Shown here: positions 42,441-50,983 of the stretch, in pieces
How positions within the stretch are numbered: the stretch's first letter is position 1
How the letters are laid out: every line of letters begins with the position of its first letter
Assembly: GCF_047501535.1 (NCBI RefSeq)
Contig: NZ_JAZDRJ010000006.1
Span: 62,001-126,000, forward strand
Origin: Yanghanlia sp047501535
GTDB taxonomy: Bacteria > Pseudomonadota > Gammaproteobacteria > Burkholderiales > Burkholderiaceae_B
Direction of reading: 5' to 3'
DNA length: 64,000 bases
Notes under the pieces: generated by a model
Seen by the model: the letters and a program-made list of their open reading frames with translations, nothing else
Told to the model about the DNA's origin: nothing
The model's database searches: none
Program-made: the position numbers and the translations under genes

Positions 42441-43931
42441 ATGACCATGCAAAATTCTTTTGACTTCGCTTTGGCTCTGCCCGAGATCTTGCTGTTGATC
42501 ATGGCAGGCACAGTTCTGCTGATTGACGCTTTCAGCAAATCCGAGACGCGGCACGCCACCTTCCTGCTTAGCCTGACTTCGCTGGTAATTCTGACCGTCG
42601 TGCAACTGATTCAGTGGAATGCCGGTGTGGCGGGCACGACGTTCAGCGGTCTGTTCGTTATGGATTCGCTGGCCCACTTTCTGAAAGTGGTTTCCTACTT
42701 GGCAGTGATCGCCACCCTGATTTATGGTCGTGGCTATAACGAAGCCCGCGACATGACGCGTAATGGGGGTGAGCTCTACTCGCTCACGCTGTTTGCCCTG
42801 CTGGGCCAGATGGTGATGATTTCCGCAGGCAGCATGCTCACGGTCTATCTGGGCCTGGAACTCATGTCTTTCGCCTTGTATGCACTGGTGGCGGTTCGCC
42901 GCGATCACCTGGCATCCAGCGAGGCAGCCATGAAGTACTTCGTGCTGGGCTCCATGGCATCCGGCGTGCTGCTGTACGGCATGTCGATGATTTACGGTGC
43001 CACCGGTTCGCTCGACCTCAACCAGATCGCAGCGGTCATCGGTTCCGGCCAGGCTGAGCGCCTGCCCTTGGTGTTTGGTGTGGTGTTCATTGTGACCGGC
43101 CTGGGCTTCAAGCTGGCTACGGCGCCATTCCACATGTGGTCGCCGGACGTCTACCAAGGTGCTCCGACCTCCGTCACCCTCATCATTGCCGCTGCGCCTA
43201 AACTGGCTGCGCTGGCCATTACGCTGCGCTTGCTGATCGACGGTCTGCACAGTCTGGCCATCGACTGGCAGCCCATGCTGGTGCTGTTGGCAGTGTTGTC
43301 GCTGGCCATCGGTAACCTGACAGCGATTATGCAAACCAACTTCAAGCGGATGCTGGCTTATTCCACCATTTCGCACATGGGGTTTGTGTTGCTGGGCCTG
43401 CTTTCTGGGGTCGTGGATGGCGGTTCACAAGCAGCGGGCATGGCTTATGGCTCTTCGCTGTTCTACATGGTCATCTATGTGCTGACCACGTTGGTGACGT
43501 TCGGCATGATTATGCTGCTGAGCCATCGCGGCTTTGAGTGCGAGAATATTTCCGACCTCAAAGGCTTGAACCGTCGCAGCCCGTTGATGGCCGGATTGCT
43601 GATGTTGTCCATGTTCTCGCTGGCAGGTATTCCGCCTCTCGCAGGTTTCTACGCCAAGTTGGCGGTGCTGCAAGCTGTGATTGGTGCGGGCTACATCTGG
43701 CTGGCGGTGTTCGCCGTGGTGATGTCTCTGATTGGCGCCTTCTACTACCTGCGTGTGGTCAAGGTCGCTTACTTTGACGAGCCTGAAGGTGAAACTGCGC
43801 CCATTGACACCGGTGTGCTGACCAACGGCCTGATGACAGTGAATGGCCTGCTGGTTCTGGTGCTGGGTATTCTGCCCGGTGGCTTGATGGCCACGTGTGT
43901 CAGCGTTATCCGACAATCGTTGCAGTTCTGA
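42441..43931 (+). CDS. nuoN: NADH dehydrogenase I subunit N
   Basis: 496 aa, last nuo subunit, antiporter-like. YLGLELMSFALYALVAVRRD, APFHMWSPDVYQGAPT and KRMLAYSTISHMGF are family motifs. Starts at 42438 (TTG), 42441 and 42447 (ATG) are all possible; ribosome signals are weak. Confidence 0.95.
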   Translation: MTMQNSFDFALALPEILLLIMAGTVLLIDAFSKSETRHATFLLSLTSLVILTVVQLIQWNAGVAGTTFSGLFVMDSLAHFLKVVSYLAVIATLIYGRGYNEARDMTRNGGELYSLTLFALLGQMVMISAGSMLTVYLGLELMSFALYALVAVRRDHLASSEAAMKYFVLGSMASGVLLYGMSMIYGATGSLDLNQIAAVIGSGQAERLPLVFGVVFIVTGLGFKLATAPFHMWSPDVYQGAPTSVTLIIAAAPKLAALAITLRLLIDGLHSLAIDWQPMLVLLAVLSLAIGNLTAIMQTNFKRMLAYSTISHMGFVLLGLLSGVVDGGSQAAGMAYGSSLFYMVIYVLTTLVTFGMIMLLSHRGFECENISDLKGLNRRSPLMAGLLMLSMFSLAGIPPLAGFYAKLAVLQAVIGAGYIWLAVFAVVMSLIGAFYYLRVVKVAYFDEPEGETAPIDTGVLTNGLMTVNGLLVLVLGILPGGLMATCVSVIRQSLQF

Positions 43932-43941
43932 GAAGAGTCGG

Positions 43942-44517
43942 ATGAATCAATCGTTCGCGGTTTGGCTGCTGATTCTGCTGTCTTTGGTAACCGCCAACCT
44001 GCCTTTTCTAGTGGAGCGCCCGTTTCTGGCGCTTCCCTGGAGGCAAAAAGGTGAGCTTGAGCAGCCGGCGTGGTTGCGCTGGCTGACTTCACTGGTGTTC
44101 TTTCTTGTTTTGGTTGGGCTGGGCACCACGGCCATGACGCTGATCGGTGAAGGGGTGTTCACAGCGGCCGATGCCGCTTCAGTGGCACGCTTTCTGGTTA
44201 TTTTGCTGGTGTTGTTTGGCGTGGCGGCACTAGTGTTGGCATTTCCAGGCTGGCGTAGCCGGGGCCTGCAGGTTCAGAAGTCGTTTTTTGAAAGGCTGCT
44301 TGAACTGCTGGTGTTCTATGCGTTGGTGGGTGTGCTGGGGTTCGCGCTCGAAGCCAATCTGGGCAACCGTTTTCAGCAGGGTTGGGAATTCTACGCCATT
44401 ACGCTCAGCCTGTATCTGGTGATGGGGTACCCCGGTTTTGTGTGGCGTTATCTCATGAAACGCCGTGCGTCTGCGCGGGGTGCCCGGCGTCATCGCGTCG
44501 ATTCTTCCGCTGCCTGA
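43942..44517 (+). CDS. DUF2818 family membrane protein (long form)
   Basis: 191 aa with four to five helices. The N terminus (VWLLILLSLVTANLPFLVERPF) and C terminus (FALEANLGNRFQQGWEFYAI ... PGFVWRYLMKRR) match the small membrane protein found after nuoN in Burkholderiales. As I recall it, that protein is usually about 100 aa; here about 80 residues, two extra helices (about 48-66 and 82-105), lie between these ends. The ATG at 43942 follows a GAG ribosome site. It is the last gene of the nuo block and may help complex I assembly, which is inference. Confidence 0.75.
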   Translation: MNQSFAVWLLILLSLVTANLPFLVERPFLALPWRQKGELEQPAWLRWLTSLVFFLVLVGLGTTAMTLIGEGVFTAADAASVARFLVILLVLFGVAALVLAFPGWRSRGLQVQKSFFERLLELLVFYALVGVLGFALEANLGNRFQQGWEFYAITLSLYLVMGYPGFVWRYLMKRRASARGARRHRVDSSAA

Positions 44518-44544
44518 TCCGGCAGTTTCTGTTTTCTTCTTTCC

Positions 44545-45396
44545 ATGTCTCATCTCATACTTCAGTCGCCTAGCCTGATGGCGGCGCATGTCGAACAGAT
44601 TGCGGCTATCGCTTTAGCATCGGGTGTGCAGGAATTGGGTCCCACCGCTGTACGCTTGCTTGAGGCAGACGATTCCGAGCGCGCTGCCGTTGCAGCGCAA
44701 TGCGAAGCCTACCGCATGGACTACGCGTTTTTGCCGGAAATTCGCCTGCTGCGGGAACAGCGTATTCTGGCAATGGACATGGACTCTACGCTCATCAACA
44801 TCGAATGCATTGACGAAATCGCCGATGCTGTCGGGCGTAAAGCTCAGGTCGCGGCGATTACTGAAGCGGCCATGCGAGGGGAAATTAAGGATTTCTCCGA
44901 AAGCCTTAACCGGCGTGTTGCCCTGCTGGAAGGGGTGCCTGAATCTGCGTTGTTGGAAGTGTTCGAACAACGACTGCGTTTGAACCCCGGCGCAGAGCGC
45001 TTGGTAGCGACAGCGAAGCAGCACGGCGTACGAACCTTGCTGGTGTCGGGCGGCTTCACCTTCTTCACCGAACGGCTGCGCGATCGTCTGGGGCTGGATG
45101 CCTGCCATGCGAATACGCTGGAAGTGGTCGACGGTAAACTCACCGGCCGGGTGCTGGGCGATATTGTAGACGGCGGACGCAAAGCGGCTCACCTCGCCGC
45201 CTTGACCGCCGAATTGGGCGCTTCCCCTGAGCAAATCATCGCCGTAGGCGACGGCGCCAACGACCTCCCAATGATGGCCCTGGCCAAGTACTCCGTCGCC
45301 TACCGCGCCAAACCCGTCGTGCGCGATCAAGCCGCCTACTCCCTTAACTACAGCCCCCTGGACGCCATCCTCAACTGGTTCCGCCTCAGCTTCTAA
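44545..45396 (+). CDS. serB: Phosphoserine phosphatase
   Basis: 283 aa HAD-superfamily enzyme for the last step of serine synthesis. Nucleophile motif DMDST (D78, D80), SGG at 168-170, and GDGAND (235-240) are all present. The N-terminal 70 residues are the SerB-type regulatory part. It is immediately followed, four bases after the stop, by a large inverted repeat shared with the mfd 3' end. Confidence 0.95.
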   Translation: MSHLILQSPSLMAAHVEQIAAIALASGVQELGPTAVRLLEADDSERAAVAAQCEAYRMDYAFLPEIRLLREQRILAMDMDSTLINIECIDEIADAVGRKAQVAAITEAAMRGEIKDFSESLNRRVALLEGVPESALLEVFEQRLRLNPGAERLVATAKQHGVRTLLVSGGFTFFTERLRDRLGLDACHANTLEVVDGKLTGRVLGDIVDGGRKAAHLAALTAELGASPEQIIAVGDGANDLPMMALAKYSVAYRAKPVVRDQAAYSLNYSPLDAILNWFRLSF

Positions 45397-45399
45397 AAC

Positions 45400-45484
45400 G
45401 GGGTCTGTCCCGGTTTCAGCTAGCTGTCAGCTTCTCCCCCGCCGGTTTGCTTTCTTACAATCAGCTGAAACCGGGACAGACCCC
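45400..45484. repeat. REP-like 22-bp inverted repeat at the serB-mfd junction
   Basis: Two perfect 22-base arms (45400-45421 and 45463-45484), each starting from the outside with GGGGTCTGTCCCGG, are separated by 41 bases. It lies between convergent genes and can act as a bidirectional terminator. The right arm and part of the centre are translated as the last residues of mfd. Such GGGGTCTGTCCC ends are familiar as dispersed REP-type palindromes in proteobacteria; other copies would have to be sought genome-wide. Confidence 0.75.
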
Positions 45485-48400
45485 ATTTGGGTGAGGAGTT
45501 CGCGCAGGGTGTTGATGCGGGGGGTGAGGGGGAGGCCTTCTTTGAATTCCAGGCGCAGGCGGTCTTGGCCGGAGAGTTTGATGTCGCGGCGCGTTTGAAC
45601 GAGCTCAATGATGCGCAGGGGATCGACCTGAGGTTTGGCCGAGAACTGGATGAGTGCATGGCTTTCTGACGCGTCGAGCTTGATGACGCCCAGCGGTTCT
45701 GCGAGCAGGCGCAGGCGGTGGGTGGATAGCAGGTTTTGCGCAGCTTCAGGCAGTTTGCCATAGCGGTCGATCAGCTCTTCCTGTATGCCGATGATTTCGT
45801 CTTCGTCGCGGGCGTGAGATAGCTTTTTGTACATGCCTAGACGCGCATGAATGTCGGGGCAGTAGTCAGTGGGCAGCAAGGCGGAGGTGTGAAGATTGAC
45901 TTCACACTTGGCGTCGAAGGGGGACTCCAGGTCGGGTTCTTCGCCCGCTTTCAAGGCACGCACTGCGGTGTTCAGCATGTCGGTATACATGGAGAAACCG
46001 ACTTCCTGGATGTTGCCGGATTGCGATTCTCCCAGCACTTCGCCTGTGCCGCGAATTTCCAGGTCGTGCATAGCCAGGAAGAAGCCGGAACCGAGTTCCT
46101 CCATGGCCTGAATGGCTTCCAGACGCTTTTTGGCATTGGCCGTCATAGCGTCTTCAAACGGTGTCAGCAGGTAGGCGTAAGCCTGATGGTGGGACCTGCC
46201 TACCCGGCCCCGTAACTGGTGTAATTGAGCCAGGCCCAGGCGGTCAGCGCGGTGGATGACGATGGTGTTGGCAGATGGCACGTCAATGCCGGTTTCAATA
46301 ATGGTGGTGCACAGCAGCACGTTATAGCGCTGCTGGTAGAAGCCTTTCATGACTTCTTCAAGTTCGCGCTCCGGCATCTGGCCATGGGCCACGCCAATAC
46401 GCGCTTCGGGCACCAGTTCCTCAAGCATGGCGCGCCGGTTCTGAATGGTCTCTACCTCGTTGTGCAGGAAGTAGGCTTGGCCGCCTCGTTTGAGTTCGCG
46501 CAGCAAGGCTTCGCGCAGCGTGCTTTTATCTTCGCGACGTACAAAGGTCTTGATGGCCAGACGTTTTTGCGGGGCCGTAGCAATGACGGAGAAGTCGCGT
46601 ATGCCCTCCAGCGACATTCCCAGAGTGCGGGGAATGGGGGTGGCGGTAAGGGTAAGAACGTCTACTTCCGCGCGCAGCTTCTTCAGGGCTTCTTTCTGGC
46701 GCACGCCAAAACGGTGCTCTTCGTCAATGATGACCAAGCCTAGATTCTTGAAATGGGTGTCACGCGACAGAATCTTGTGCGTACCAATGACGATATCCAC
46801 CGAGCCGTTCGCCAAACCTTCTTGAGCAGCGCTCACTTCACGAGCAGAACGGAAGCGGGAGAGTTCCACAACACGCACAGGCCATTCGGCAAAGCGGTCG
46901 GAAAACGTCTGAGCGTGCTGCTCTGCCAGCAAGGTTGTGGGGCATAGCAAAGCCACTTGCTTACCGTTGGCGACAGCCAGAAAGGCCGCTCGCAGCGCAA
47001 CTTCCGTCTTGCCAAAGCCTACATCGCCGCAGACCAGGCGATCCATGGGGCGGCCGGATGTCATATCGTCGATCACGGCTTCAATCGCGGCTGCTTGGTC
47101 GGGTGTTTCTTCAAAGCCGAAAACTGCGGCAAAGGCTTCGTAATCCTGCAAGGGCAGCTTGAAACGATAACCTTCTCGGGCGGCCCGTTGAGCATAAAGC
47201 GCCAATAGTTCAGCAGCTGCGTCACGTACTTGCTTGGCAGCCTTGCGACGCGCCTTATCCCATTGCCCCGAGCCCAGTTGATGCAGCGGTGCGTTTTCTG
47301 AGTCGGCGCCGCTGTAGCGGGAAATCAGGTGGAGCTGGGAAACGGGCACGTACAGGGTGCCACCGCCCGCGTACTCAAGGTGCAGAAATTCCATGGCACC
47401 TTCGCCCAGATCCATTTCCTTCAGGCCCACATAGCGGCCAATGCCGTGTTGCGCATGCACCACCGGGTCGCCTTCGCGCAATTCCGACAGATCCCGCACC
47501 ATGGCTTCGACATCGCTGGCGCGTTCCTGCGCCCGGCGCCCGCGCCGCGTGGTGCGGGCCTGGGTGGGGTAAAGGTCGTTTTCCGTCAGCAGCAGGATGG
47601 CGTCGTCTGTTAAGCCAAAGCCGCCGCCGAGGGGCGCCACAAGCAGTGCAAAGGAAGTGCTTGCCTGGAAGAAGTCTGCAAGGTTCTCAATCGAGGTATC
47701 GGCGTTGATGCCGAACTCACGCAGCATCTGGTCCAGGGTTTCGCGCCGTCCGGCCGAATCGGCACACAGTGCCACGCGGCCCGGCCAGGTGTCCAGCAGT
47801 TTGCGCAGCGCGGCCACGGGATCGTCGGCGCGTCGGGCAACCGCAACATCGGGTACCAGCAGGAAGTCGGGAGCAGGCTGTTCCCGGCTCAGGCTTAAAC
47901 GGGGAAAGCGTTTAAGCTCAGTAAAAAATTCTTCTTCGTTCAAAAACAGCGCGTCGGGCGGCAAAACAGGCCGTTCGCGATCGCTTTTCAGGAACTGCCA
48001 GCGCCCGTAGGTATCCTGGCTGAAGCTTTGGATGGTGGCGGCGGGGTCACCCAGGGTGATGGTAATAGCCGATTCAGGCAGGTAATCGAATAGGGTGGCC
48101 GTGCTTTCGAAGAATAGCGGCAGATAGTATTCCACCCCTGCAAATGCAATGCCGTTGCCAATATCTTTGTAGGGCAGGGCGCGCGAGGGGTCGCCTTCAA
48201 AGACTTCGCGGAAACGCGCGCGGAACTGATTGCGGGCCGCTTCATCCATGGGGAATTCGCGCCCTGGCAGCAGCTGAATTTCCTTGACCGGATACAGGCT
48301 GCGTTGGGTATCGACATCGAAACTACGGATGGATTCGATTTCATTATCGAACAGGTCGATACGGTAGGGCAGCGCTGAGCCCATGGGAAAGAGGTCGATC

Positions 48401-48930
48401 AGGCCGCCGCGTATGCTGAATTCGCCCGGCGCCGTGACTTGCGTCACATGGCTGTAGTTGGCCAGCGTTAATTGTTGGCGCAGCGCTTCCTCGTTTAAGG
48501 CCTCTCCCTGGCGGAAGGAAAAGGTATAGGCAGCCAGGAATTCCGGCGGAGCCAGGCGATAGAGTGCGGTCGTGACCGGCACCAACAGCACGTCCACCCC
48601 TTCTTGACTGAGCGCATGCAAAGTGCGCAAGCGCTCTGAAACCAGATCCTGGTGTGGCGAGAAGCCATCGTAGGGAAGGGTTTCCCAGTCGGGCAGCTGG
48701 CGGACTTTCAGCTCAGGCGCAAACAGCGGGATCTCTTCCGTGAGGCGCTGTGCGGCCAGCGGCTCGGAACACAGCACCACCAAGCTGCGGCCTGCACTGC
48801 GGGCCAAGTCGGCAATAAGGAAGCCGTCGCCGGAGCCGGGTGGAAGGGGTTGAAGGTGTCGTTGCCCGGGGCGTAGGGCAGCCAGGGTCTGGGTATTGGA
48901 GGAAAGTGGGGGCACGGAGAAGCGAAACAT
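45427..48930 (-). CDS. mfd: Transcription-repair coupling factor
   Basis: 1167 aa. It removes stalled RNA polymerase at DNA lesions and recruits UvrA. UvrB-like N-terminal part, RNAP-interaction region (REGDPVVHAQHGIGRYVGLKEM), translocase motifs GDVGFGKTEVALRAA, DEEHRFGV, TATPIPRTL and QLRGRVGRS, then a TRCF C-terminal domain. The end is odd: after NTLRELLTQM the last 18 or so residues (GSVPVSADCKKANRRGRS) are encoded by the REP-like repeat, which evidently replaced the original stop region. Confidence 0.96.
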   Translation of the reverse strand: MFRFSVPPLSSNTQTLAALRPGQRHLQPLPPGSGDGFLIADLARSAGRSLVVLCSEPLAAQRLTEEIPLFAPELKVRQLPDWETLPYDGFSPHQDLVSERLRTLHALSQEGVDVLLVPVTTALYRLAPPEFLAAYTFSFRQGEALNEEALRQQLTLANYSHVTQVTAPGEFSIRGGLIDLFPMGSALPYRIDLFDNEIESIRSFDVDTQRSLYPVKEIQLLPGREFPMDEAARNQFRARFREVFEGDPSRALPYKDIGNGIAFAGVEYYLPLFFESTATLFDYLPESAITITLGDPAATIQSFSQDTYGRWQFLKSDRERPVLPPDALFLNEEEFFTELKRFPRLSLSREQPAPDFLLVPDVAVARRADDPVAALRKLLDTWPGRVALCADSAGRRETLDQMLREFGINADTSIENLADFFQASTSFALLVAPLGGGFGLTDDAILLLTENDLYPTQARTTRRGRRAQERASDVEAMVRDLSELREGDPVVHAQHGIGRYVGLKEMDLGEGAMEFLHLEYAGGGTLYVPVSQLHLISRYSGADSENAPLHQLGSGQWDKARRKAAKQVRDAAAELLALYAQRAAREGYRFKLPLQDYEAFAAVFGFEETPDQAAAIEAVIDDMTSGRPMDRLVCGDVGFGKTEVALRAAFLAVANGKQVALLCPTTLLAEQHAQTFSDRFAEWPVRVVELSRFRSAREVSAAQEGLANGSVDIVIGTHKILSRDTHFKNLGLVIIDEEHRFGVRQKEALKKLRAEVDVLTLTATPIPRTLGMSLEGIRDFSVIATAPQKRLAIKTFVRREDKSTLREALLRELKRGGQAYFLHNEVETIQNRRAMLEELVPEARIGVAHGQMPERELEEVMKGFYQQRYNVLLCTTIIETGIDVPSANTIVIHRADRLGLAQLHQLRGRVGRSHHQAYAYLLTPFEDAMTANAKKRLEAIQAMEELGSGFFLAMHDLEIRGTGEVLGESQSGNIQEVGFSMYTDMLNTAVRALKAGEEPDLESPFDAKCEVNLHTSALLPTDYCPDIHARLGMYKKLSHARDEDEIIGIQEELIDRYGKLPEAAQNLLSTHRLRLLAEPLGVIKLDASESHALIQFSAKPQVDPLRIIELVQTRRDIKLSGQDRLRLEFKEGLPLTPRINTLRELLTQMGSVPVSADCKKANRRGRS

Positions 48931-48966
48931 GGGCCATGAAGCAGGACATTATAAAATGCCTGGGCC

Positions 48967-49686
48967 ATGACTTCTCATTTACCTCGAATTATCGCGATTA
49001 TGCCTGCGGGCGGCATTGGTTTACGGGCTGGTACCGCCTACCCGAAACAGTATCGCTTGCTACGTGGCGAGCCCATGTTGCGCTGGGCTGCGCGCGCCTT
49101 GCTGGCCGATGCACGCATTACTCAGCTTCGGGTGGCCGTCGCGCCCGACGATACTCGGGCCGCTGCCACGCTACAGGGCCTGCCACGCACCGTGTGTCGC
49201 CCTTGTGGAGGGCCAACCCGCGCTGCAACCGTTTTGGGAGCCCTGCGTGATGCTGCGCTGTCCGCCGATGACTGGGTGTTGGTGCACGATGCCGCCCGTC
49301 CTGGTCTGCCCGCTGATGCGCTTGCGCGGCTGATTGACGCCTGCCTGCTGCGAGAAGAAGGCGGCCTGTTGGCTGAACCCGTGGCTGATACCGTGAAACG
49401 AGGGCAGGCCGCAGTGCCGCCCGGTCAGGCAGCGCGGGTGCAAGCGTCAGTTAGTCGAGAAGCACTGTGGCTGGCCCAGACCCCGCAGATGTTCCAGGCA
49501 GGTATGTTGCAGGAGGCGCTGGAAGCCGCCGAGGCTGATGAGCGGGTAACGGATGAGGCGTCGGCGATGGAGCTGGCGGGTTATCAGCCCTTGCTGGTGC
49601 CGGGGTCCATGCGAAACTTCAAGGTGACCTGGCCGGAGCACTTTGAGATGATGGAAAAATTGTTGGAACCGGATGCCGGCCACTAA
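48967..49686 (+). CDS. ispD: 2-C-methyl-D-erythritol 4-phosphate cytidylyltransferase
   Basis: 239 aa MEP-pathway enzyme. The CTP-binding N terminus (IIAIMPAGGIGLRAG... with PKQYRLLRGEPML) and DWVLVHDAARPGL, TPQMF and DEASAMELAG are conserved. One detail: the usual AAGxGxR loop reads PAGGIGLRAG. Divergent from mfd; its stop overlaps an ATG used as one possible ispF start (TAATG). Confidence 0.95.
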   Translation: MTSHLPRIIAIMPAGGIGLRAGTAYPKQYRLLRGEPMLRWAARALLADARITQLRVAVAPDDTRAAATLQGLPRTVCRPCGGPTRAATVLGALRDAALSADDWVLVHDAARPGLPADALARLIDACLLREEGGLLAEPVADTVKRGQAAVPPGQAARVQASVSREALWLAQTPQMFQAGMLQEALEAAEADERVTDEASAMELAGYQPLLVPGSMRNFKVTWPEHFEMMEKLLEPDAGH

Positions 49687-49739
49687 TGGGGTGCGTGCCC
49701 GAACCGGGCGGCGTGCCGATTATTTGTTTGGAGTTGAAT

Positions 49740-50219
49740 GTGAAGCTTAGAGTCGGGCAGGGGTTTGACGTTCATGCCTTGGTTGAAGGGCGTGATCTCA
49801 TTATTGGCGGCGTGACCATTCCACACACGCATGGCTTGCTGGGGCATTCTGATGCCGATGTATTGCTACATGCGGTCACGGATGCCATTCTCGGCGCCGC
49901 AGCGCTGGGCGATATTGGCCGCCATTTTCCTGATACGGATCCACGTTATGCGGGTGCGGACAGTCGGGTGTTATTGCGCGCTGCCATGGAAAAAGTCGCG
50001 CAAGAGGGCTGGAAGGTTGTGAATGTGGATGCCACTGTACATGCCCAAGCCCCAAAAATTGGCCCGCATGCTGCCGCCATGGTGGCGAATATTGCTGCCG
50101 ACTTGGGCATTGATGGGGGCTGTGTGAACGTTAAGGCCAAAACCAATGAAAGCCTGGGGTATCTGGGCCGCAAGGAAGGGATTGCCGCAACGGTGGTCGT
50201 TCTGCTTGCTGCCGACTAG
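49740..50219 (+). CDS. ispF: 2-C-methyl-D-erythritol 2,4-cyclodiphosphate synthase
   Basis: 159 aa. RVGQGFDVHAL, GLLGHSDADVLLHAVTDAILGA (metal-binding Asp and His) and the ending with TNESLGYLGRKEGIAATVVVLL are the family pattern. The GTG at 49740 has GGAG eight bases upstream and gives the normal length; the ATG at 49686 would add 18 atypical residues. Next step but one after IspD in isoprenoid precursor synthesis. Confidence 0.93.
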   Translation: MKLRVGQGFDVHALVEGRDLIIGGVTIPHTHGLLGHSDADVLLHAVTDAILGAAALGDIGRHFPDTDPRYAGADSRVLLRAAMEKVAQEGWKVVNVDATVHAQAPKIGPHAAAMVANIAADLGIDGGCVNVKAKTNESLGYLGRKEGIAATVVVLLAAD

Positions 50220-50290
50220 GCCGCTAACTATTCCGGCGCAGACGCTTGTGCAGCCCGCCCGCCATAGCGGCGGGTACGGGTTGCTTTGAA

Positions 50291-50312
50291 AAAACCGCCT
50301 GACGACGGTTTT
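50291..50312. terminator. Bidirectional terminator between ispF and the peroxiredoxin gene
   Basis: AAAACCG (50291-50297) and CGGTTTT (50306-50312) form a stem with an eight-base loop; the A and T runs at either side suit termination from both convergent genes. Confidence 0.55.
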
Positions 50313-50318
50313 GCATAT

Positions 50319-50867
50319 CTACAAAGTATCGCCGCCTATGCGGCGGTTGCAAGGGCAGAGCTCTTCTGTTTGCAGCGCATCCAGAATCCGCAAAATTTCT
50401 TCCGGGTTACGGCCGACATTCATATTGTTGACCGACACGTGCTGAATGATGTTGTCCGGGTCGACGATGAAAGTGGCACGGTGAGCAACGCCTTCGGCGC
50501 GATGGCGTATGCCCAGTTGATCCACCAATGAGCCGGTCATGTCGCTGAACTGGTAATGGCTGAGCTTGTCGAGCTCGGGCTGGTGGCGACGCCATGCGAG
50601 CTTCACGAACTCGTTATCGACCGAGCCCCCCATGAGCACGGCATCGCGCTGCGAAAACTCGCCGGCAAGATTATTGAAGCCGACAATTTCCGTGGGGCAT
50701 ACGGAGGTGAAATCCTTGGGGTAGAAATAGATGATTTTCCATTTCCCGGGAAAAGAGCTTTCCGTGATGTCTTCGAAAGCAGAAACCCCATTTTCCTCGT
50801 GTTCGTTAAAGCCAGGCTTTACGCCAGTGACCCGGAATGATTCGAGTTTGTCACCTATTGTTTTCAT
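50319..50867 (-). CDS. AhpC-type 2-Cys peroxiredoxin
   Basis: 182 aa. The peroxidatic cysteine is C57 in DFTSVCPTE; a resolving CPC pair lies at 171-173 in ELCPCNRR, the arrangement of AhpC proteins reduced by AhpD-type partners. It detoxifies hydrogen peroxide and organic peroxides. Start MKTIGDKLESF with a GGAG-like site. It is alone; no ahpD or ahpF is adjacent in the window. Confidence 0.9.
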   Translation of the reverse strand: MKTIGDKLESFRVTGVKPGFNEHEENGVSAFEDITESSFPGKWKIIYFYPKDFTSVCPTEIVGFNNLAGEFSQRDAVLMGGSVDNEFVKLAWRRHQPELDKLSHYQFSDMTGSLVDQLGIRHRAEGVAHRATFIVDPDNIIQHVSVNNMNVGRNPEEILRILDALQTEELCPCNRRIGGDTL

Positions 50868-50983
50868 CGGTGCTCCTTGCAGATAAGACCTTTTATCAGG
50901 GTTTCATCTACGCATTCTAGGGGAAGAATTTCCGCTTGTGTGAACGCCTATGAATGTCAGGGTCGGTAAGCGGCGACGGCTGC

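Noticed and set aside
41802..43376. 524-aa minus-strand open frame opposite nuoM/nuoN
   Set aside because: Same antisense artefact, low-complexity Gln/His-rich translation.
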